Source: Sambucus nigra (lineage: Eukaryota; Streptophyta; Magnoliopsida; Dipsacales; Adoxaceae). From it: 64,000 bases of DNA. The notes below the pieces were generated by a model, which had not been told where the DNA came from, made no database searches, and was given only the letters and a program-made list of their open reading frames with translations. This document shows positions 23,572 to 36,057 of the stretch, piece after piece; position 1 is the stretch's first letter; every line of letters starts with the position of its first letter. The position numbers were made by a program, and so were the translations under genes. The DNA lies in contig OX422218.1 of NCBI GenBank assembly GCA_949130495.1, positions 40,432,651 through 40,496,650 on the forward strand, written 5' to 3'.

Positions 23572-25680
23572 AGGTGTGTGTGTGTGTGTGTGTCAATATA
23601 TATGTAAGTATGTTTGTATGTATGTATGTGTGTGAATCGCTTTTGTGGCTCTTAAAGTATATGAATTATTTTTATTAAGCTTACAAGTTTTTTTTTGTGT
23701 GTGTCAAATAAGTCCCTAAAGTTTATATATGGTGTCAGCTTGTCCCTCCCATCCATTTTGAACGTTAAGTTTAATGGAATTTAGAGGTAAAAGTGGTATT
23801 TTCGGTTAATAATAATTAGGAACAGTTTAAGTAGTTAAAAAACAACCTAAATAATTATGAAAAAAATATTTCCGTATTGAAAATAATAAATTTTAACATA
23901 TTTATTTATAGATAATATTTGTGAAGAAAAAATTCTATGTAAAAAAATTCTATTTTTTTAGGACAATTGTTATATACACGAAAGGTCGATTTGATTCATA
24001 AGTCTTTCGTGGAATGATAAAATTTCAATCTCAAATCCTATAATTTTTCTGTCAGTGTTGTTTGATAACACTAATTTTTAGATTGACAAAAGTGAGAGGT
24101 TTGTTACAATTAATAGCAAAAGTGACAATTGAAAACAAACTGATATACAGAAAAAAAAATTTATAAAAAAAAATCAATCTTAAAGAAAAAAATATATTAC
24201 AAAAAAGGATTCTAAAAAACAATTCTTAAAAAAAACTTACAATAGAAATAATAGTTCTTAACAATAGAAAAGTTTCAAAAATGTTTTGACAAAAATAAAA
24301 ATCTAGTTTAACGAGTTAAAAATTTTAAAAATAAAAGGCATTTTTGGCAAAAACAAGTCAGTTTCATAGTGAAAAAACATTTTTCACAAAAACTAGTTTT
24401 CAGAGAAAAACAATTAAGAGAATACAGTTTTAGAAAACTATTGACACAATTATAGAGCAAAAGGGAAACAATTTCAACGGGAAAAAAATTGTTTAGCAAA
24501 AAAATAAATTTTATTAAAAAAAAATAGCTTTGACAAAAGTAAAACATGTTTAACAAAATATCGTTTTTTTGTGAAAAAATAGGCGAAGAAAAACAAGGAA
24601 AAAAAAAAATAATTCATCGGATGGTGAAATTGTCGGAAAACTTTTCCATCCTATATAAGGGGAAAAAGTTTGATGTTTAGACATCAAACTTTAGATGTCT
24701 TGGAGATGTGATTGGTCAATGCTGTTGGCGCGGATCCGCATTACTTATGAAAATAAGTTCGTGCCAGCGGCATTTACCAATCACATCTCCAAGACATCAA
24801 ACTTTTGATATCTCAGAGACATCAAACTTTTTTCCGTATAAAAGAAAACAAAATTTTGCCCACAAAATTGACAAAAATATGGCAAAATATATTTGTAGAC
24901 ATGGTATTCTTGCAATTTTCTAATGATAAATAAAGGTTAGCAAACATGTAAATTAATTTGTAAAATGTTTATTTGCCCCTATGTATTACATTTGCAGCGG
25001 TGCATCAAAGGAACTTTAATATTTCAATTTTGACTTGCAGTTAATTTTGTATACTGGATAATGAGTAAAATATTTATTTGCCAGACATCACTTGGCACCA
25101 CAACCATTTCAGTTATCCACAAACTCTTGTGATCTTTATTCATATATTTCTGCCAAATGTCCCAAATTTTTTATTAAAATAGTTAGCTGTTTCTACCAAC
25201 TATTGTGATCCTTCGGGATTCACATGGGTATTCAATTTCCCACCGGAATCACATGGGCATCCACATTGGTATTTCCATATTTTATTGGGAACCAATTATC
25301 GTTGATATTAGATATTGGAAAATGATAGGATACAAGTTTTTTCTCTAAATTATCATTGCTCTTAAATATACCCAAAACTGAGTTGCGCAGTTTTAAATTG
25401 TCTATTGGGTCTTGCAGATGGGTATTCTTTTGTACTTCTTTAAGCACAACATTAGAATAAGAGAATCACTCCACAGTTACATGTAAAAATCTACCAAGAG
25501 TCCTAGTTTTTTTCGTGTCAAATCACTCAAGTATAACTGCTCTTAAATATTTCAAAGTTTTCGGGATATAAAACTGAGTTGCACAGCTGACCGGAGAACT
25601 GCTTGAAGTTTTCATTTCACTTCTTATAAATTTGGTTTCGTTAATTTAAATATTATTGAAAAAATAATTATATATTATGT
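23004..25680. repeat. Dispersed repeat block P, copy P2
   Basis: Same landmark order as P1 and P3: TTGTACACTTCGGATTTATT, GAGCTGGTTCGTGGAAAAATG, an exon-like stretch (23455-23518), a TA/TG microsatellite (23536-23600), A-rich sequence, a hairpin (24668-24835), and CACATGGGCATCCACATTGG near 25253. P3 lacks the ~740 bp that holds the hairpin. No intact gene is found. Confidence 0.7.
24668..24835. repeat. Hairpin (foldback) sequence in P2
   Basis: Near-copy of 16566-16735, with the same opening palindrome (24668-24689) and long GATGTCTTGGAGATGTGATT arms. It is missing from P3, where the sequence jumps from about 33351 to a position matching 24985. Confidence 0.65.
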
Positions 25681-27321
25681 TTTATAAACACTTGTAAGTA
25701 TAATTTTAAGAGTGGTGCTATGAGTCTCAAATAATTGCCCCAAAACTCTCCCCAAAAGCAATTCATTTGGATCAAAGCTGATTTGTTCACACGTGATACC
25801 CATGTCTTTCCCTTTTTTGTCTTCTTTTTTAATTTGTTGGATCAAAGCTGATTTGTTTTCCTTTTTTTTCACAGGATTGTTTAATTTTTTTCCTAACAGT
25901 CAGTGTAGTGAATCTTTTACAAGTTGGATTCTTAATATTTACTGCCATTTAATCAGTGTTTCGAATAAATATTTATATTATTTTCTGAAGTTGTGTGTAA
26001 CCCATGGAAACAATGTCATTTTAACAAAATACATACATTTTTTATTTAACAAATAAGAATTGAATTTAAGAAAAAATCAAGTGTACAATAAAGCTCTTAA
26101 GGATGCTCTCATAGTGCTTGACAAGATTGTGATGCCCATTGATGCGATAGATGGTTATGTTTTCCGAGAAAGGGAACCAAAAAGCATCTACGAAAATGTT
26201 TCCATCCTCAAACCATAACAGAAATTATGGAGCTTCATTGGAAAAAGATATAACACTAAGAAAATGTTTATTTTTTTGCTTGTGTTGTAAATTTTCCTTT
26301 TCCGTCCTTAAGAGTTTCATTATTAGTAGATAGGTAGAAAGATTTTGTAATGGTTATCATGTTAAATGAAATCATTCATAGTCTTGATTTAAAAATAAAA
26401 AAAAAAACACGGAGTCGTTTCGAAACTGTGTTATAAAATTACAGCGTGTTCTTCTGAGACACTAATTACAACATAATTTTACAACAATTCACAACTTTAA
26501 ATTAACAAAAATCATAGTGTTTTTCAAGCGTAATGTTTCAAACTTGTTGTATTTTAAACTGTAGAGCTAAGTAAATGGTTTGTCGAATAATATTATTGTA
26601 ATTACGTAGTCGTCATAATTACAATTTCATTTTAATTGAATAATATTGGTATTTTTTTAAACAAATCACAATGTTACATTAACGAATCATTGCATTATTT
26701 TAGAGTAAACCACGGTGTCAGTTTAACAAATATCGTTCATATCCTAATTTTAACATAACTAATATGTTTGACTTTAATTTAAATTTTAGAGTTTATTTAA
26801 AAAAAAAAACGATGTAATTATGATATTTGAGTTGTCTGTCATGTATTTATGATTAAAAAATCACACATATATATATATATATATATATATTTTACAGCGA
26901 AGTCATTAACTGTCCAAGATTGTGATGATGTGGCTAACAAGATTAAAGAGAATCCACATTTTCAAAGGTTACTCAACTTTCCAAAGTTATGACAAAAAAT
27001 TATTTTGGACCTTATTATATTACTCCCACTCCACATGAAAGTGTTCACCAAAATAAATCTCGTCTCTCTTTCTTGTTTGGCAAAGCTTAAGCCTTCTCTG
27101 TGAATCGTCCCTGTTAAATCCAAATATCTAGCATGCAAAGTTGTGTTTGTAAGCAAGCTTACATTCAACTCACTACCTCTGCTGATAATCAATGAGAAAA
27201 TTTTATTATTTATTTAATTATTTATGTAGATCCAGCTTTGGGAAAGTCTTTCTCGATGTTCCAATCCACAGCATCACTGGGGAGATCCGGCCCTGGAGGA
27301 ATCTTTCCTGGAGATTAAAAA

Positions 27322-27381
<60 letters not shown>

Positions 27382-27464
27382 TAACAACTCGAATACTTTA
27401 AACAAAGGTTAATTAAAAATATATGTTTTTATTTTTAAAAAACGAAAACAAACTTCAAAAACTT
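25681..27464. repeat. Segmental block G, copy G1 (upstream region of the peptide-gene locus)
   Basis: It shares sequence and order with 33900-36140 (G2) and, in two parts, 54021-54530 and 58897-59170 (G3). It contains a CCT3 exon relic, an acceptor-like site with a short exon-like frame (26897-26990), two TA microsatellites (26867-26891, 27327-27378) and GATCCAGCTTTGGGAAAG. It stops at CTTCAAAAACTT (27464), about 480 bp short of where the peptide start codon would be, and there runs into copia-derived sequence. The peptide gene itself is absent from this copy. Confidence 0.75.
26081..26167 (+). pseudogene. CCT3 (TCP-1 gamma) exon relic in G1
   Basis: The plus strand reads YNKALKDALIVLDKIVMP followed by IDAIDGYVF. 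It resembles the equatorial-domain segment of plant chaperonin CCT gamma, remembered as a nearly identical YNKAL-DAI-VLDKIAMPID-NDR string. Only this one exon-sized piece is present. It continues into REREPKSIYENVSILKP and a stop, with no further CCT3 sequence found. A sister copy lies at 34782-34871. It is a captured fragment, not a working chaperonin gene. Confidence 0.65.
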
Positions 27465-27665
27465 TTTTAATCAAGATTTTTTTAGAAACTAATATGGGTA
27501 TCCAGTAAATATTTTTGTTTTCTCATTTAAAAAAAAAAAAATTATTTTTGGGAACTTGACCTACTTTGAATACATGATCTTGTACTATGTACGCAAGTTC
27601 CACAAATTCAATAGGCCTCTAAATCCATCGAGATCAAGCCCTTTTCTCGAAAAAAAAAGGGTTAG

Positions 27666-29073
27666 TGATTAGGCGTGAAAAGTAGCGTCGCGTCAGAACA
27701 CTAATCGTTGAATTTGTTTCACCGCGTTAATACAAAAACCTAAATTACGACTACACTCAACTGGTGAGTACAGTGGTAAGTCGGGTATCGAATCCACATA
27801 TAATGTTTGATAGATCGTAACAGATTATTAAATTCAGGAATAAAAGTGTAAAAAGGTGATTGCTGGTCGTAAATAAAATAAAAGAGAAGTTAAGTCTAAA
27901 TAGAGTAAAAACGAGGATCGGGATATCATCCAACCATACGGATCGAAACAACTACTAATCAAGATTCCGACTCGAAAGCAATTTAATCGAGCATTATCAA
28001 TTAAACATAAACTTCACACAATAAGAAATTTAAGACAATGTTGCGAGAATAAATACTTAACCGAAGATTAGTCGCACGTGTATTAAACTCGGATTATTCC
28101 TATAAACACTAACGTTGCATGACATAGAAAGTTAAACGCATAATATTCTGACTTTAATTCGCGCGGGTTCAATTAAACGCAAGTTTGCACAAAACCTAAT
28201 TTTCGGAGCTCAAGGCCCGAAAATATCAAAAATGAAATCCTGACCCTATTTATCTAAGGGTACATGATGAAGTACACTAATTAAACTAGGAAAGCAAGAA
28301 TTACAGCATGTAAAGTAGTTAGAAAGTATGGAAACTAAATTACAAAGCAAAGAAAGAATGAAGAACAAAGCTATATTAAAGGAGATGGCAATGAATAGTT
28401 CAATCTTACAAAACTCATGGGTTGTCAATCCAAGAAGAAGAGAAACTGAACTCTCAAAACCAAACCCTAACCTAAAATGTATCCTAAAACAATCTACATC
28501 AGAATATGAGAGTCTCTCTCTTATTACAACAAAAATTGCCTTAAGTAGTAAGTTGGAATAAAAGAAAAGAAGAAAGAAAATGAAAAGAAAATATTTGTAG
28601 AAAAATAGGGGATCGATCGGTCGACCCCTGTGGTCGATCGATCGACCTCCAGGCTCGATCGATCGATCAAGCAGGGCAGACTGCAGTTTCCCCTGTTTTG
28701 GCATGCTTTCCATCTCCGCTCAAATTGCCGTAACTTCGTCATACGGACTCGGAATCACGCACCGTTCGCGGTCACGCGAAGCTAGAGAGGAGAGCTACAA
28801 CTTCTGTGTTGATGTCGGACCAGATGCCCAAGCTGTAAAATGACTGGATTCCCCTTGAACGTGCGATTGTGTACGAAAATTGCGCGGAATGCATCTGAAC
28901 TCCATTCTTAGTACCTAAATACCTACAAAAGCCCAATTATACCTCATATAGACTGTTATCAATACAAATTGAGGTTGTCTGGTTAACAGGCTTAAATATA
29001 GAGATTAAGGCACCCAAGGGAGCTAACATGCGTAGGTTCGACGGATGAAATACGCGATATTTGCGTATTATCA
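27666..29073 (-). mobile_element. 1,408 bp solo LTR of a Tat/Athila-like gypsy element
   Basis: Read on the minus strand it starts TGATAATACGC and ends CGCCTAATCA, flanked by GTTAG (27661-27665 and 29074-29078). It has features common in Tat/Athila LTRs: the GTCGAACC segment near the start and GGATTCGATACCCGACTTAC near the end. A cluster of TCGATCGA runs is at 28609-28675. No internal element sequence is attached, so it is a solo LTR. Its twin (37214-38621) has the same length and site. Confidence 0.8.
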
Positions 29074-29555
29074 GTTAGCGCCTCTGAATCCATTGGGATT
29101 AAGCTCATTTTTTCCCAAAAGGCTCTTTATAGGTGTCGGTCCAGCCAAAACCGATAATTAAGCCTCTGAATCAATTTTGATCAACCTCATTACGGTCTAA
29201 GAGACATTATTAATTTTTTTATGAACCTGAGTATTATACCCTTGTGTCTATAATGGTGGAAATCAATGGGTTTTGTTTATTCTCAAGGTTTTGGTGATAG
29301 TGGAGATCTTTTCACTTGGTTTGATCAAACAGCGAAACCTTAGTCAACTCAGTAATTTTAGAATCTCCTATTTGGAAGACTCCAACTAGCTGTTGTCCTT
29401 CATTTTAGCTCACTATGGTTCTAGAGACTTTATCAAGGTTGTCACAAAGATTTTGGTATCAAGCATAACAAGGATTGTCATTTCAAGCTCAACTTTTAAT
29501 CAATTTTGATCAAGCTTGGTGTGTCCATTCCGCCCACACTGCGCTTGATGGTGAA

Positions 29556-29826
29556 TGTTAAGGATATTATATATCATGCACAGCCCCACGTTGGCAACAA
29601 TTAACAGCAAATAGATAAAGTCAACAGGAGGTTATTCACATGTGCTATTAAAAAGAGGTTTACCTTGTTTTTCTCCTTTTTTGTAGGAACAACTCTTTAT
29701 TACACCTATATTGTTTTAAGTTTGTAAACCATAGGGCTTGTTTGCTTCTATATAAAGGCACCCTTAACTTCCATATAATACTAAGAAGAGTTACAAAAAC
29801 TGAGTATTGAGTTATTAAATTCTACA
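29556..29826 (+). repeat. 3' LTR of copia-derived element A
   Basis: TGTTAAGGATATT...AAATTCTACA, 271 bp. It is preceded by a decayed polypurine tract (GCTTGATGGTGAA). Confidence 0.8.
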
Positions 29827-30136
29827 ATAAAAACAAATTTTTATACAAAAAAAACGGTTTTTATATAAAAAAAAAGTTAATGTACACTACTCAAATCAGA
29901 TTATTCAGAATGATACGCTACTCAAAAAGTTAATGTACACTACTCAAATCAGATTATTCAAATCATATTACTCAAAAAGTTAATGTACACTACTTAGATG
30001 AAACTAAAATCTATATGTTTTGAACTGTAATGTACACTACTCAAATCAGAATGATATGCTTTGAGTAAAATTAGTAAAATATGCTTTGGCCAAGGTCGTT
30101 TTGAGTAGGGTGTTAAAGTAAAAATAATTACTTGTC
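29827..30136. repeat. End of a 1.2 kb unit and a short ~52 bp tandem repeat
   Basis: After about 60 bp matching the 3' end of a 1.2 kb unit, the sequence GTTAATGTACACTACTCAAA is repeated from about 29876, 29929 and 29979, with a diverged copy near 30029. No coding sequence. Confidence 0.7.
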
Positions 30137-30750
30137 ATGAAACGAATAATAAAAATATACGAAATCGATGGTCATCATAAAAGTTTCAAATGCATAAATA
30201 CGCCTACAAAACCTCTTAAACTCAAAGAATGTGGGACTGTAATGCATGTTGAAAAGTCGGCTAACCAACGCGCATCATCGTTTACATCGATTGGCCAAAA
30301 AATTCTTTGTAGGTGTCTGTCAGTGGGCCAATGTGCATCATTTCTGTGTCGATTGACCGACTTGACTTTGTGTATTGTGTCGGCTGACCGACGTGCAGCG
30401 TCGTTTGGGATACTGTGCCTTTATAACCTAAATATAATATACATACATGCAATCAAATAATTTATTAGACAAAATGCATATTGTTTTAAAAATGAAGTTC
30501 ACACCTATTTCAAAATATGCACTACAAATGTAACAATGTACAAGGACTGCATTTTTGTTCCGCAACCGCCCCAATTTCGATTTTACATTCTATGGGAATA
30601 AAAAGAAATCTATAAAAATAAGGTACTAAATAGTTTGGTCACAAAAATTAAAATAATTACTCAAGTAAAAAACTGATGTTGGAAAAATTGAATCTATGGT
30701 CTGAAAATACCATGTACAAATCAATGTATAGAATAAGCATCACGATGAAA
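30137..30750. repeat. Dispersed repeat, copy 1 (pair with 49035-49645)
   Basis: About 600 bp shared with 49035-49645, with internal near-repeats of GTCGGCTAACCAACGCGC / GTCGGCTGACCGACGTGC. The 107-codon frame at 30137-30460 is not conserved in the second copy and is unlikely to be a gene. The element class is unknown. Confidence 0.6.
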
Positions 30751-31498
30751 CCACGTTCCGCGGTATTAAAAAAATGAAATAAAATAGAGAAAACACACAA
30801 CGTTACAAAAACCCAATTTTAAAATAGCAAAAAACACTATCAGATTCCTAATTCCCCCATGTGTTTTATATTCAGACCAACAAAAAAATTGTGCTACATT
30901 CTTGGGTTAATATTAGGAAAAATGACATTGTTTTTGTCAACTACATAAAATTTTCCTTTTATGCTCAATATAAGTTTCATTTTATCATCTATTTATCATA
31001 ATGTACAACGAAAAATAGATATTGTTCAACACAAGAGAACCAACTAAAGACATCACAACAATTTCTTATCCTATGAAATGAACTGTAATATTATGATACA
31101 ATGCCATTTACGAAATCTGTATGAATTATATGTAAAAAAAAACTTAATCATTGTTTTTTTACCATTTGAGTTCATCCATGCAACGTACATCAAATTGAAA
31201 ATCAATTATAAGCTTTGAAAAGACTCGCCAACCTCGAAGAAATTGAAGATATTGGAATCTCTGTTTGTAACCCCTGGACGAACATAAAGTTCACAAAACC
31301 TTAAAAATTTAACAAATATAATCAATAATTAGCTAAATACAAATAAAAACACACAAATAGATCACCTATAGAGACCAACAATGAATTTCAAAATCGAATA
31401 CCTCAATTTGTATTTCTAAATCTGCAAGAAACAAAAACCGATTGCCCAAATCGTTTCTAAATTCATTTTGGGATAAACCGATCAAGTGCGTGTATGTC

Positions 31499-31540
<42 letters not shown>

Positions 31541-31706
31541 TGACGACAACAATTGGAGTATGACAGTAATCAGGGGGAGATTTTGATCTCGTGAGAATGA
31601 TGAGCGTGCGGTGTTATTTTGGATGAAAGGTGCGGCTGTGATTTTGGGATTTTAGATTTTAGAGAGAAAGCAATTTGTGATAGGGGGAAAGACTTGCGTG
31701 GGCCTA
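30751..31706. other. Unassigned region with a (GA)n tract
   Basis: Low-complexity A/T sequence, then a (GA)n run at about 31501-31540 followed by more balanced sequence (31541-31700). This could be the 5' leader of a minus-strand gene fragment, but I find no coding frame or recognisable motif. Confidence 0.4.
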
Positions 31707-31999
31707 AAATTTTTGGAGGAAAAAAACGTCACACATGTTAGAGTTAGCAGAATGCATTTAGAATTCTATGAAAAACGATCATAATATATATAATTATAGA
31801 TGATTGTTATATTTAAAGTGTCATATAAATTAATTATAATAAGTATATAATGGCACTTTATAAAAAAATATCATGCAATCAATATTATATAAAAAAATAT
31901 CATGTAATCAATATTATTATACTTTTAATGGCTTTTTTTATTAAACTGTCTTAAAGTCATTTTTAACAGTGTAAAAAAAAGGGACTTTTCTTGTAGTGA
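31707..31999. repeat. Unoccupied LINE target site and CACTA-like terminus, copy 2
   Basis: It matches 20188-20289 joined directly to 22809-23003, without the LINE. TATAGATGATTGTT occurs once (about 31797-31810). It ends CTTTTCTTGTAGTG like the first copy. Confidence 0.8.
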
Positions 32000-32530
32000 A
32001 ATAACCAATCATTTTCTTTATAAAGTCTCCGAAGCCTTGTACACTTCGGATTTATTTTTCCTTTTCTTATAATGTCATATGAATGATATATATAATCTTT
32101 TGTTAGATAAATAATATAAATTGGGCCAGAGAGAACACCATGAAAGTGAGCTGGTTCGTGGAAAAATGTGAACATTAAAATCCAATGTTAATTCCATTTA
32201 ATAATTGACTAGTACAAGTGTAATGCATTTATGAGTGGAGGATCCCAACATAGAACGCCTCACTTCCTCAACCACTTCTATCCACTAACTTAAGTTATAT
32301 GTAGAACAAAAGATGATTAAGTTTAATCCTTGGGAGACGTAAATAAAAAAATGACACGGTAATTGTACATAAAACCATGAAATATCCCTTCACAACAAAC
32401 TAAATGTTAAATGTATTTAATTAACAATTGTTCAATTCAGGTGGATAAACATTGGGAGAGAGAAAATTTCTCGGCGGATATCATGAGTTTACATGTATCA
32501 GTATATAGTTTTTTTTCCCTTATATATATA

Positions 32531-32574
<44 letters not shown>

Positions 32575-33880
32575 AATATATGTAAGTATGTTTGTATGTA
32601 TGTATGTGAGTGAATCGCCTTTGTGGCTCTTAAAGTATATGAATTATTTTTATTAAGCCGACAAGTTTTTTTTTTGTCTCAAATAAGTCCCTAAAGTTTA
32701 TATATGGTGTCAGCTTGTCCCTCCCATCCCTTTTGAACGTTAACTTTGATGGAATTTAGAGGTAAAAGTGGTATTTTCGGTTAATAATAATTAGGAAATA
32801 GTTTAAGTAGTTAAAAAACAACCTAAATATTTATGAAAAAAATATTTCCGTATTAAAAATAATAAATTTTAACATATTTATTTATAGATAATATTTGTGA
32901 AGAAAAAATTCTATGTCAAAAAATTCTATTTTTTTAGGACAATTGTTATATACACGAAAGGTCGATTTGATTCATAAGTCTTTCGTGGAATGATAAAATT
33001 TCAATTTCAAATCCTATAATTTTTCAATCAGTGTTGTTTGATAACACTAATTTTTAGATTGACAAAAGTGAGAGGTTTGTTACAATTAATAGCAAAAGTG
33101 ACATTTTGAAAACAAACTGATATACAAAAAATAATTTTTAACAAAAAAAATCATTTTTAACGAAAAAAATATATTACAAAAAAGGATTCTAAAAACAATT
33201 CTTAAAAAAAAACTTACAATAGAAATAATAGTTCTTAACAATAGAAAAGTTTCAAAAACGTTTTGACCAAAATAAAAATCTAGTTTAACGAGTTAAAAAT
33301 TTTAAAAATAAAAGGCATTTTAGGCAAAAACAAGTCAGTTTGTTAGTGTATTACATTTGCAGCGGTGCATCAAAGGAACTTTAATATTTGAATTTTGACT
33401 TGCAGTTAATTTTGTATACTGGATAATGACTAAAATATTTATTTACCAGACATCACTTGGCACCACAACCATTTCACTTATCCACAAACTCTTGTGACCT
33501 TTCTTCATATATTTCTGCCAATTGTCCCAAATTTTTTATTAAAATAGTTAGCTGTCTCTACCAACTATTGTGATCCTTCGGGAATCACATGGGCATCCAC
33601 ATTGGTATCTCCATATTTTATTGGGAACCAATTATCGTTGCTATTAGATATTGGAAAATGATACAACATTAGAATAAGAGAATCAGTCCACAGTTACGCA
33701 CATGTAAAAATCTACCAAGAGTCCTAGTTTTTTTCGTGTCAAATCACTCAACTATAACTGCTCTTAGATATTTCAAAGTTTTCGGGATATAAAACTGAGT
33801 TGCACAGCTGACCGGAGAACTGCTTGAAGTTTTCATTTCACTTCTTATAAATTTTGTTTCGTTAATTTAAATTTTATTGG
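32000..33880. repeat. Dispersed repeat block P, copy P3
   Basis: Very similar to P2 (for example ATTGGGCCAGAGAGAACACC and the exon-like stretch at 32441-32504), with a TG microsatellite at 32531-32574. An internal deletion at about 33351 removes the hairpin region. No intact gene. Confidence 0.7.
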
Positions 33881-34781
33881 AAAAAAAATTATATATTATG
33901 TTTTATAAACACTTGTAAGTATAATTTTAAGAGTGGTGCTATAAGTCTCAAATAACTGCCCCAAAACTCCCCCCAAAAGCATTTAAATTGGTGTCTTGGC
34001 GGGACCCCATAACACAAGGCAATACTTAATAGGCAGGAGAGGGAGTAAGTGAAATCCACATCAGATTTGGAGGAGGTTTTGGGGAAGATTTTTGTACTCA
34101 TATCATTATTCTAATTTTAAATATTATATAATTGCTCTTAAATATTTCATCTTCCCACTTTCTCGAATAGATCGGAATAATCATTATAAGAAATGACGGT
34201 GTTCTTTTCATACTTACTATATAATATTGGGGTGTATTTGCCTACCATGATTGAAAATCAATGAAAATATTTCATATTTGTGAGAATTTAAAAAATAATG
34301 GTGGATATATAAGATTGATATAGTCTTACTTCCATAATTTGCTATGGAAATTTATTTTGTGTGTCTTGAATAAGAAATGTTTTCTATAAAAAATGGTAAG
34401 ACTTGTGAAACATTTTCAGAAATGTAACTATTGTTCCCATAGACAAACACAAACCTCAATCATTTTCCTTATGCCTTATCACTAGATATTTGTTCACACG
34501 TGATACCCATGTCTTTCCCTTTTTTGTCTTCTTTTTTTATTTGTTGGATCAAAGCTGATTTGTTTTCCTTTTTTTCACAGGATTGTTTAATTTTTTTCCT
34601 AACAGTCAGTGTAGTGAATCTTTTACAAGTTGGATTCTTAATATTTACTACCATTTAATCTGTGTTTCGAATAAATATTTATATAATTTTCTGAAGTTGT
34701 GTGTAACCCATTGAAACAATGTCATTTTAATAAAATACATACATTTTTTATTTAACAAATAAGAATTGAATTTAAGAAAAA

Positions 34782-34871
34782 ATCAAGCGTACAATAAAGC
34801 TCTTAAGGATGCTCTCATAGTGCTTGACAAGATTGTGATGCCCATTGATGGGAATGATCGTTATGTTTTCC
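34782..34871 (+). pseudogene. CCT3 (TCP-1 gamma) exon relic in G2
   Basis: It reads AYNKALKDALIVLDKIVMP then IDGNDRYVF. It is closer to the CCT gamma pattern than the G1 copy because the NDR residues are kept. No flanking CCT3 exons are found within several kb. It is probably non-functional, duplicated together with the peptide-gene upstream region. Confidence 0.68.
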
Positions 34872-35568
34872 GAGAAAGGGAACCAAAAAGCATCTACGCA
34901 GTTTCCATCATCAAACCATAACAGAAATTATGGAGCTTCATTGGAAAAAGATATAACACTAAGAAAATGTTTATTTTTTTGCTTGTGTTGTAAATTTTCC
35001 TTTTCCCTCCTTAAGAGTTTCATTATTAGTAGATAGGTAGAAAGATTTTGTAATGGTTATCATGTTAAATGAAATCATTCATAGTCTTGATTTACAAAAA
35101 AAAAAAAAAAAAAACACGGAGTCGTTTCGAAACTGTGTTATAAAATTACAGCGTGTTCTTCTGAGACACTAATTACAACGTAATTTTACAACAATTCACA
35201 ACTTTAAATTAACAAAAATCATAGTGTTTTTCAAGTGTAATGTTTCGAACTTGTTTTATTTTAAACTGTAGAGCTAAGTAAATGGTTTGTCGAATAATAT
35301 TATTGTAATTACGTAGTCGTCATAATTACAATTTCATTTTAATTGAATAATATCGGTATTTTTTTAAACAAATCACAATGTTACATTAACGAATCATTGC
35401 ATTATTTTAGAGTAAACCACGGTGTCAGTTTAACAAATATCGTTCATATCCTAATTTTAACATAACTAATATGTTTGACTTTAATTTAAATTTTAGAGTT
35501 TATTTAAAAAAAAATCAACGATGTAATTATGATATTTGAGTTGTCTGTCATGTATTTATGATTAAAAA

Positions 35569-35606
<38 letters not shown>

Positions 35607-36023
35607 ACAGCGATGTCATTAAATGTCCAAGATTGTGATGATGTGGCTAACAAGATTAAAGACAATCCACATTTTCAAAGGTTACTCAACTTTCCAAAGT
35701 TATGACAAAAAATTATTTTGGACCATATTATATTACTCCCACTCCACATGAAAGTGTTCACCAAAATAAATCTCGTCTCTCTTTCTTGTTTGGCAAAGCT
35801 TAAGCCTTCTCTGTGAATCGTCCCTGTTAAATCCAAATATCTAGCATGCAAAGTTGTGTTTGTAAGCAAGCTTACATTCAACTCACTATGCTCGCAGAGG
35901 GTGCCCCTCTGCTGATAATCAATGAGTAAATTTTATTATTTATTTATTTATTTATTTATGTTCCCATCCACAGCATCGCTGGGGAGATCCGCCCCTGGAG
36001 GAATCTTTCCTGGAGATTAAAAA

Positions 36024-36057
<34 letters not shown>

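Larger units (their letters stand above)
27465..29826 (+). mobile_element. Copia-derived element copy A, 5'-truncated, holding a solo LTR
   Basis: Homologous to element C but in plus orientation. It keeps the 3' two-thirds of the internal region and the 3' LTR (29556-29826) and lacks the 5' LTR and PBS. It is interrupted at GTTAG by a 1,408 bp solo LTR. Just after the LTR come ~60 bp matching the end of a 1.2 kb unit, so this copy descends from the same insertion as copies B-D. Confidence 0.8.

Noticed and set aside
26962..27192. 76-codon minus frame in G1 (also 35675-35881)
   Set aside because: It overlaps the exon-like plus frame, has no domain, and in G3 the same start (MIISRG) runs into unrelated retroelement sequence.
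28246..28713. 155-codon minus frame in the solo LTR, with a hydrophobic stretch, and its twin at 37574-37972
   Set aside because: It lies inside an LTR, and the opposite strand also has an open frame. T-rich sequence explains the apparent membrane segments.
30137..30460. 107-codon frame in the dispersed repeat
   Set aside because: The homologous copy at 49035 does not keep the frame.
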